This document shows, piece after piece, positions 6,194 through 10,879 of a DNA stretch of 10,879 nt. Every line of letters starts with the position of its first letter. Position 1 is the first letter of the stretch. Source of the DNA: Rhodospirillales bacterium (GTDB taxonomy: Bacteria; Pseudomonadota; Alphaproteobacteria; CACIAM-22H2); NCBI GenBank assembly GCA_016195145.1, contig JACQAF010000292.1, positions 1-10,879 on the forward strand, in the 5' to 3' direction. Made by a program: the position numbers and the translations under genes. A model generated the notes under the pieces. The model did not search any database and was not told the DNA's origin. It saw only the letters and a program-made list of their open reading frames with translations.

Positions 6194-7479
6194 ATATCTA
6201 TCGGGTCGTGATGGCGCTTTTTGTCGCCGCGTGGCTGCTCTCCCCCGCAGCGGTTTCGGCGCAGGGAAACACCTCTGAAACCTATCGTCAGCTCAACCTG
6301 TTCGGCGACGTGTTCGAGCGCGTGCGCTCCGAATACGTCGAGGATGTCGGCGACCGCAAGCTGATCGAGGATGCGATCAACGGCATGCTGACGGCGCTTG
6401 ATCCGCATTCGAGCTTCATGAACGCCAAAACCTATCGCGACATGCAGGTGCAGACCCGCGGCGAGTTCGGCGGCCTCGGCATCGAGGTGACGATGGAGAA
6501 CGGCCTGGTCAAGGTCGTCTCGCCGATCGACGATACCCCCGCCTTCCGCGCCGGCCTCAAGCCCAACGACCTGATCTCGCATCTCGACGGCGAGCCGGTC
6601 ATAGGCCTTACCCTGCAGGATGCGGTCGAACGCATGCGCGGACCGGTCAACAGCCAGATCAAGCTGACCATCCGCCGCGGCAACCAGGAACCGTTCGACA
6701 TTACGCTCGCCCGCGCGGTCATCCGGATCCAGTCGGTTCGTTTCCGCACCGAGGACGATCTCGGCTATATCCGCGTCACCTCGTTCACCGAGCAGACCGA
6801 TATCGGCCTGCGTAACGCCGTACAGAAGATCAAGGAGCAACTCGGCACGCGGCTCAAGGGCGTCGTGCTCGACCTGCGCAACAATCCCGGCGGGTTGCTC
6901 GATCAGGCGATCGCGATCACCGACACGTTTCTCGACAAGGGCGAGATCGTTTCGACCCGCGGCCGGCGCAGCGACGACGCCCAGCGCTACAACGCCAAAT
7001 CGGGCGACATGCTGAACGGCCTGCCAATGATCGTGCTGATCAATGGCGGTTCGGCTTCGGCCTCGGAAATCGTCGCTGGCGCGTTGCAGGACCACCGGCG
7101 CGCCGTTCTCCTCGGTACGCGCTCGTTCGGCAAGGGCTCGGTGCAGACCATCATCCCGCTCGGCGGCCAAGGCGCGATCCGATTGACCACCGCGCGCTAC
7201 TACACGCCCTCAGGCCGCTCGATCCAGGCTCAGGGCATCCAGCCCGACATCGTCGTCGAGCAAAGCCGCGTCGAGCGTATCGACGCCCCGCGCGGCCGGC
7301 GCGAGGCCGATTTGCGCGGCGCGTTGCGCAATGACCAGCGAGCGACGCCGACACCCCAGCCGCCGGCCGACAGCAACGAGGATGCCGCTGCCGGCGAGCA
7401 ACAGGTCGATTATCAGTTGGCCCGCGCTTTCGATCTTCTGCGCGGCGTCGCCTTCTTTAACCAGCGCGCAACCAACTAG
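6190..7479 (+). CDS. ctpA: Carboxy-terminal processing protease (S41 family)
   Basis: CtpA/Prc-type serine proteases act in the periplasm, recognising C-termini through a PDZ domain; some control peptidoglycan hydrolases. The 429-residue product has a signal peptide (cleavage near Ala24, VSA|QG), a PDZ domain from about residue 90 (GEFGGLGIEVTMENGLVKVV), then the S41 core with DLRNNPGGLLDQAI. The catalytic Ser290 is the middle serine of SASASE and the general base Lys315 lies in FGKGSVQ; the 25-residue spacing equals that of the E. coli Ser430/Lys455 pair. The tail from about residue 365 is charged and probably disordered. The ATG at 6190 is used: GAGAAGG sits about 8 bases upstream and the start overlaps the previous stop (ATGA). 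An upstream in-frame ATG at 6157 would bury the signal peptide. Its link with the envC-like gene fits joint wall remodelling at division. Confidence 0.95.
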   Translation: MNIYRVVMALFVAAWLLSPAAVSAQGNTSETYRQLNLFGDVFERVRSEYVEDVGDRKLIEDAINGMLTALDPHSSFMNAKTYRDMQVQTRGEFGGLGIEVTMENGLVKVVSPIDDTPAFRAGLKPNDLISHLDGEPVIGLTLQDAVERMRGPVNSQIKLTIRRGNQEPFDITLARAVIRIQSVRFRTEDDLGYIRVTSFTEQTDIGLRNAVQKIKEQLGTRLKGVVLDLRNNPGGLLDQAIAITDTFLDKGEIVSTRGRRSDDAQRYNAKSGDMLNGLPMIVLINGGSASASEIVAGALQDHRRAVLLGTRSFGKGSVQTIIPLGGQGAIRLTTARYYTPSGRSIQAQGIQPDIVVEQSRVERIDAPRGRREADLRGALRNDQRATPTPQPPADSNEDAAAGEQQVDYQLARAFDLLRGVAFFNQRATN

Positions 7480-7495
7480 CGACGAAAAAGCGGAC

Positions 7496-7525
7496 ACGCG
7501 GGCGGCCCCCGAGGGTCGTCCGCGT
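7496..7525 (+). other. Strong RNA-type hairpin between ctpA and the deacetylase gene
   Basis: ACGCGGGCGGCCC (7496-7508), loop CCGA and GGGTCGTCCGCGT (7513-7525) pair over 13 continuous positions, two of them G-U. The wobbles pair only in plus-strand RNA; the antisense would have A-C mismatches. No T-run follows, so it is not a classic intrinsic terminator. It ends 16 bases before the GTG start of the deacetylase gene and could protect the upstream mRNA end, slow transcription or limit translation. Confidence 0.6.
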
Positions 7526-7541
7526 CAACCGCCGGGCAACG

Positions 7542-8660
7542 GTGAGATCGGTGGAGCCTGAGATCCAGGGGAGCAACCCGCCGCCGCGGCGCGGCACCAG
7601 CATTCTCGCCCTCGCATGGGCCTTGCTTATCGCCGCCATCGGCGGCGCTGTCCTATGGACCCATTTCGCAACCGATGCGCCGACGCCGGCGCAAGTGGCC
7701 GCGATCCGCCTCGCGCAGATGCCGGCACCAGCAGCATCCGTCCCGGCCCTTGCGCCATCCTCGTCCTCCCCGACCCCGGCTGACAGCGCCGCTGTCCCAC
7801 CGGGCGTACCGCCCGCGCCCGAGGCGGCGCCGCCCGCCCTGCAACCCCCCGGCCCCAGCGCGATGCTGCGCCCGCCGCCGGCAACACCGCGCGAGACAAA
7901 ACCTCGCGACGCCGGGCCGCGCGAGGCCGGCCCCCAGCCCTGGGTGCGCTTCGCCCGACCGTTCGACGCCAATGACCGCCGGCCACGCATCGCGGTCGTC
8001 ATCAACGATCTCGGTCTGTCGAGCGCCGCCACCGACGCGGCGATCCAGCAGCTGCCAGCCGACGTCACCCTCGCCTTTAGCGCCTATGCCGAAGGGCTCG
8101 ATCATTGGGTCAATCTGGCGCGCGCCGCCAGCCACGAGGTGCTGATCAACCTGCCGATGGAGCCGACCAACTTTCCGGTCAACGATCCGGGGCCGCAGAC
8201 CCTGCTCACCAGCCTCACGCCGCAACAGAATCTCGAACGTCTCGACTGGGCGCTGGCGCGGGCGAGCGGTTTTGTCGGCGTGACCAATTTTATGGGCTCG
8301 CGCTTCACCGCTTCGGCCGAAGCGATGCGGCCGGTCCTGGTCGCCCTCAACGAGCGCGGATTCGTCTTCCTCGACAGCCGCGCGACGCCGCGCAGCGTCG
8401 CCCCGCGGCTCGCCAAGGAAATCGGCCTGCCGCGCGCGGTCAGCGACCGGGTGATCGATCAGGAAGCCTCGCGCCTCGCCATCGACGCCCGGCTCGCCGA
8501 GATCGAGAAGATCGCCCGCGAAACCGGCGCGGCGGTCGCCACCGGATATCCCTATCCGGTCACTTTCGAGCGGCTTGCCAACTGGCTGCCGACGCTCGAA
8601 GGCAAAGGACTGGTCCTGGCGCCGATCACCGCCGTCGTCAACCGCCAGCCGGATCGCTGA
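7542..8660 (+). CDS. Divergent polysaccharide deacetylase family protein (DUF610-type)
   Basis: A 372-residue protein with a single N-terminal membrane anchor (about 19-40, ILALAWALLIAAIGGAVLW), a Pro/Ala-rich linker of about 100 residues, and a NodB-fold domain of the divergent polysaccharide deacetylase family (about 147-368), probably periplasmic. Family marks visible: RIAVVINDLG, VLINLPMEPTNF, NDPGPQTLL, VTNFMGSRFT and FVFLDSRA. Several usually conserved residues are changed: the Asp-Asp of VIDDLG is Asn155-Asp156, the His before LPMEP is Asn203, and the His of NHMGS is Phe250. Metal-dependent deacetylation is therefore doubtful; a binding or structural role in the wall is as likely. Starts at 7542 (GTG) and 7551 (GTG) are both possible. 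It follows ctpA by 62 bases, which hold a 13-bp hairpin, and precedes rppH by 6 bases. Confidence 0.88.
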   Translation: MRSVEPEIQGSNPPPRRGTSILALAWALLIAAIGGAVLWTHFATDAPTPAQVAAIRLAQMPAPAASVPALAPSSSSPTPADSAAVPPGVPPAPEAAPPALQPPGPSAMLRPPPATPRETKPRDAGPREAGPQPWVRFARPFDANDRRPRIAVVINDLGLSSAATDAAIQQLPADVTLAFSAYAEGLDHWVNLARAASHEVLINLPMEPTNFPVNDPGPQTLLTSLTPQQNLERLDWALARASGFVGVTNFMGSRFTASAEAMRPVLVALNERGFVFLDSRATPRSVAPRLAKEIGLPRAVSDRVIDQEASRLAIDARLAEIEKIARETGAAVATGYPYPVTFERLANWLPTLEGKGLVLAPITAVVNRQPDR

Positions 8661-8666
8661 ACCCCC

Positions 8667-9200
8667 ATGACCGATACCGCCGCCAGTTTCGAAGCGCTGC
8701 CCTACCGGCCGGGAGTCGGCATCATGCTGTTCAGCCGCCAGGGATTGGTGTTCGTCGCCAAGCGCATCGACATGCCGAGCGACGCCTGGCAAATGCCGCA
8801 AGGCGGCATCGACGACGGCGAAAATCCCCGCCAGGCGGCGCTGCGCGAGCTGGCCGAGGAGATCGGCACCGCCAAGGCGGAGTTTCTTGCCGAAGGCCGC
8901 GACTGGAAATGTTACGATCTGCCGCCCGAGCTGCGCGGGGGACGGCTATGGGGCGGGCGCTTCCGCGGCCAGAGCCAGAAATGGTTCGCCATGCGCTTCA
9001 CCGGAACCGACGGCGACATCAACATCGCCACCGAGCATCCCGAGTTTCTCGCCTGGAAATGGACGCCGGTCGACACCCTTCCCCAGCTGATCGTCCCGTT
9101 CAAACGAAGCCTATATCGCGAGCTGATCGCCGAATTCGGTCATCTCGCGGCCGCCACGCCGAGTAAAGCGACGGTCGAACGCGACAAAACAGCGGGTTAA
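8667..9200 (+). CDS. rppH: RNA pyrophosphohydrolase (Nudix family)
   Basis: RppH removes pyrophosphate from the 5' triphosphate of mRNAs and so exposes them to RNase E or J; members of this branch also act on dinucleoside polyphosphates. The 177-residue product carries the Nudix box GGIDDGENPRQAALRELAEEIGT (residues 46-68), with the metal-binding REL-EE core, after the typical opening YRPGVGIMLFSRQGLVFVAKR. The WQMPQGGID lead-in and the QKWFAMRFTG and EFLAWKW segments fit the alphaproteobacterial RppH/IalA group. ATG 8667 follows the deacetylase stop by 6 bases with no clear ribosome site, suggesting translational coupling. Last gene of the plus-strand operon. Its stop TAA lies within TTAA shared with the convergent ferritin-like gene, leaving no space for a terminator between them. 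Confidence 0.95.
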   Translation: MTDTAASFEALPYRPGVGIMLFSRQGLVFVAKRIDMPSDAWQMPQGGIDDGENPRQAALRELAEEIGTAKAEFLAEGRDWKCYDLPPELRGGRLWGGRFRGQSQKWFAMRFTGTDGDINIATEHPEFLAWKWTPVDTLPQLIVPFKRSLYRELIAEFGHLAAATPSKATVERDKTAG

Positions 9201-10012
9201 ATTTCCGCCCGTGCATAAGCGAGGGCACGGCGCTGCAACAAGTGGCTGGTCAACTGCGTAGCAAAGCGATGCAACCGCCCGTTGGGCTTAAAGCCGACGG
9301 CCTTGAGGGTCATACCCACCGCGCGCTCGATATGCCATGGCCGATAAACGCGATAGGCGCGGCCGGCATAGGCCCGGGCGTTGCTGCGGCGGTCATAGGG
9401 CCCGCGCACGCCATTGGCGGCGTAATAGGCGTAGGACAGCTCGTCATCTTCGGCCTCGAACATCCGGCCGATCCCGGCGGCAAGACGCCGCCAGCGGCCG
9501 AGCCGCTCAACCGTCTGATAGCGCGTCATATGGGCGTAGAACAGTTTGTAGTGCCGGAACTCGTCGGCCGCGATTTTGCGGCAGATGTCCTTGAGTACCG
9601 GTTCGATCGCCGCTTCGGCGAGCGCCGAGTAATACGAGCTGGTTCCCGTTTCGACGATGCAGCGCGCGATCAGCTCGCCGGTGCGCGTGCCGCGCACCGA
9701 CCGGGTCGCATCGAGGGGCAGCTTGTAACCGTCGGTGAAGCGCTTGAACGCCGCCGCGAAATCCCAGGCGGGGTCGGCGAGCTGCGCCCACCGGCCGAGC
9801 GCCCGGCCGTGCTGGACCTCTTCCGCGGCCCATCCGCGCGCCGCTTCCTGAAATTCGGGGTCGTCGTCGAACACATTGCAAAGATAGGTCGCATAATCGA
9901 GGCCGTTTCGCTCGACCATGCTTGCCGCCTTGACGATGGCAAGGATATCCGGATCGACCTTCGACGGATCGAAGGCGCTCCAGTCTATGTCGTCGAGCGT
10001 CCAGTGCTTCAT
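9197..10012 (-). CDS. Ferritin-like di-iron carboxylate protein
   Basis: A 271-residue, mainly helical cytoplasmic protein. It shows the four-helix ligand pattern of ferritin-like di-iron proteins: Glu34 (MVERNG), Glu65-x-x-His68 (EEVQHG), Glu121 (VETGTSSYY) and Glu151-x-x-His154 (DEFRHY). Both ExxH pairs and the two single glutamates are intact, so a di-iron site is likely. The last 100 residues are Arg/Tyr-rich (for example YRVYRPWHIERAV) and outside the core fold. The substrate is unknown: oxidase, hydroxylase or iron handling are all possible. I recall similar proteins beside rppH or the atp operon in Rhodospirillales, but cannot verify it here. It begins with ATG at 10012, with AGG about 8 bases upstream, 132 bases after the atpC stop. 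It may have its own promoter or be read through from the atp operon. Confidence 0.87.
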   Translation of the reverse strand: MKHWTLDDIDWSAFDPSKVDPDILAIVKAASMVERNGLDYATYLCNVFDDDPEFQEAARGWAAEEVQHGRALGRWAQLADPAWDFAAAFKRFTDGYKLPLDATRSVRGTRTGELIARCIVETGTSSYYSALAEAAIEPVLKDICRKIAADEFRHYKLFYAHMTRYQTVERLGRWRRLAAGIGRMFEAEDDELSYAYYAANGVRGPYDRRSNARAYAGRAYRVYRPWHIERAVGMTLKAVGFKPNGRLHRFATQLTSHLLQRRALAYARAEI

Positions 10013-10050
10013 GGTCAGCCTGCGATCCGCAAAACTACCCCTTGGTGGTA

Positions 10051-10080
10051 TTTATATGAACCGGGGCGGCCGGCTTGCAA
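10051..10080 (-). promoter_or_regulatory. Predicted promoter of the ferritin-like gene
   Basis: On the minus strand TTGCAA (10075-10080), an 18-base spacer and TATAAA (10051-10056) match the -35 and -10 consensus at 4 and 5 of 6 positions. The start would fall near 10044, about 30 bases before the ATG. The -35 box lies inside a perfect 12-base palindrome GGCTTGCAAGCC (10072-10083), which could be a regulator site. Confidence 0.45.
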
Positions 10081-10128
10081 GCCCAAAACGCCACCGGGCC
10101 GCCGGCGCCGGTCCCACCCAAGCGATTG

Positions 10129-10146
10129 ACCGGAAACCGGTTTTTT
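10129..10146 (+). terminator. Short plus-strand intrinsic terminator at the atpC stop
   Basis: ACCGG-AAA-CCGGT followed at once by TTTTT (10142-10146) is a compact hairpin plus T-run reading on the plus strand. No plus-strand gene lies nearby, so it could only end RNA entering from the rppH operon, antisense to the ferritin-like gene. The T-run overlaps the atpC stop (TTA on this strand, 10145-10147). The stem is short (5 bp), so strength is uncertain. Confidence 0.4.
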
Positions 10147-10552
10147 AGCCGAGAGCGGCGAGTTTCGCTTCGGCGACGGCGATACGGCGCTCAAGCTCGA
10201 TGCGCTCGGCATCCGCATGTTCGACGCCGCGATTGAAACTTTCGACAAGACCCTTGAGGTCCGACTCGATCGCCCCCCGGTCGAGATCCTTGATTGGCGA
10301 GGCCTCGGCGGTGAGCACAGTGCAGCGCTCGCCGGTTACCTCAGCGAAGCCGCCGGCGACGAAGATGCGTTCGCGCACGGTTCCTTCGTCATGCACCTCG
10401 ACGACGCCAGGCCGGACGGTCGAGATCATCGGTGCATGCCCCTTGAGCACGCCGAAATCGCCCTCGCTGCCGGGGACGACGACCATCTCCACCGGTTCGG
10501 CCAGCAACAGCCGTTCGGGCGAGACGAGTTCGAATTGCAGCTTGTCGGCCAT
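10145..10552 (-). CDS. atpC: F1F0 ATP synthase epsilon subunit
   Basis: The epsilon subunit forms part of the central rotor stalk of F1 and inhibits wasteful ATP hydrolysis. The 135-residue product has the normal length for the group. Residues 1-85 form the beta-sandwich domain with the family marks LVSPERLLLAEPVEMVVVPG, EGDFGVLKGHAPMIS and FVAGGFAEV. Residues about 88-135 are the helical C-terminal domain (AIESDLKGLVE, RRIAVAEAKLAAL). ATG at 10552 follows the atpD stop by 22 bases on the same strand, the standard end of the atpHAGDC order. It ends in TAA, beside a T-run on the opposite strand. A weak GC-rich hairpin followed by four T on the minus strand lies around 10085-10107 and might end the operon. 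Confidence 0.97.
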   Translation of the reverse strand: MADKLQFELVSPERLLLAEPVEMVVVPGSEGDFGVLKGHAPMISTVRPGVVEVHDEGTVRERIFVAGGFAEVTGERCTVLTAEASPIKDLDRGAIESDLKGLVESFNRGVEHADAERIELERRIAVAEAKLAALG

Positions 10553-10574
10553 GGCCCGGTTTCCTTACGCCGGC

Positions 10575-10879
10575 TCAGGCCGCCTCGGCGGCCATCTTGC
10601 GGGCTTTTTCGACCGCTTCCTCGATCGTGCCGACCATGTAGAACGCCGATTCGGGCATGTCGTCGCATTCGCCGGCGACGATCTTCTTGAAGCCCTTGAT
10701 GGTGTCCTCGAGTTTGACGAACACGCCCGGCGAGCCGGTGAACACCTCGGCGACGTGGAAATGTTGCGACAGGAAGCGCTGGATCTTGCGCGCCCGCGCC
10801 ACGGTCAGCTTGTCGTCTTCCGACAATTCGTCCATGCCGAGAATGGCGATGATGTCCTGCAGCGACTTGTAGGTCTGCA
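10575..10879 (-). CDS. atpD: F1F0 ATP synthase beta subunit, C-terminal part only
   Basis: The beta subunit carries the catalytic sites of F1. Only the last 101 codons are in the window: the frame is open to the right edge and reads QTYKSLQDIIAILGMDELSE, then RFLSQHFHVAEVFTG, both typical of the C-terminal helical domain with the conserved DELSEEDK-like segment next to it. The stop is TGA at 10575-10577. An internal Met at 10835 is not the start; about 370 upstream residues, with the P-loop and catalytic sites, lie beyond the window. The protein ends KMAAEAA. Identification is secure. Confidence 0.97.
   Translation of the reverse strand, partial: QTYKSLQDIIAILGMDELSEDDKLTVARARKIQRFLSQHFHVAEVFTGSPGVFVKLEDTIKGFKKIVAGECDDMPESAFYMVGTIEEAVEKARKMAAEAA

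Noticed and set aside
6112..7170. A 352-codon minus-strand frame opposite ctpA
   Set aside because: The opposite strand has an intact protease with catalytic Ser and Lys; the shadow frame has no family features.
7653..8801. A 382-codon minus-strand frame opposite the deacetylase gene, and plus-strand 8105-9166 across rppH
   Set aside because: Both run across the boundary of two well-supported genes and show no motif.
10085..10107. Intrinsic terminator of the atp operon on the minus strand
   Set aside because: Only four or five stem pairs and a four-base T-run could be found; too weak to list as a feature.

Overview
The window is GC-rich chromosomal DNA from an alphaproteobacterium, most likely a Rhodospirillales-type lineage. 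The evidence is gene content and order: rlmH at the left edge, then gpmI, an EnvC-like murein hydrolase activator, a CtpA-type S41 protease, a divergent polysaccharide deacetylase and rppH in one run, and the end of the F1 ATP synthase operon (atpD-atpC) at the right edge. The protein sequences fit that group. The deacetylase, for example, has lost the family's usual catalytic residues; I recall similar losses in Rhodospirillales homologues. No tRNA, rRNA, CRISPR array or insertion sequence was seen.

Layout. (1) 1-405: the 3' part of rlmH on the plus strand. (2) 428-2963: three minus-strand genes, read from right to left: a DsrE/DsrF/DrsH-like sulfur-relay protein, a FadL/TodX-type outer-membrane channel with a broken reading frame, and a fusion of a ribbon-helix-helix DNA-binding domain with a TusA sulfur-carrier domain. 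This looks like a small sulfur-handling module lying between rlmH and gpmI, which I recall as adjacent in many relatives. (3) 2964-3351: an intergenic region with an AT-rich promoter/operator-like stretch for the sulfur module and a probable promoter for the plus-strand operon. (4) 3352-9200: gpmI, envC-like, ctpA, deacetylase and rppH, tightly packed and partly overlapping. It joins glycolysis, cell-wall remodelling or periplasmic proteolysis, and RNA 5'-end processing. (5) 9197-10012: a ferritin-like di-iron protein on the minus strand, convergent with rppH and sharing the stop tetramer TTAA. (6) 10145-10879: atpC and the 3' end of atpD, minus strand.

Most interesting part. The RHH-TusA fusion combines a DNA-binding fold with a persulfide-carrying domain, next to a DsrE-family partner and an outer-membrane channel for hydrophobic compounds. 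The promoter of the module contains imperfect repeats overlapping its predicted -10 box. The inference is a sulfur-relay system whose carrier protein may also sense sulfane sulfur and control its own operon. The channel gene carries one frameshift that may have disabled it, or may be a sequencing error. Further points are a 13-bp RNA-type hairpin between ctpA and the deacetylase gene, and a plus-strand terminator placed exactly at the atpC stop, which suggests that the rppH transcript runs antisense through the ferritin-like gene.
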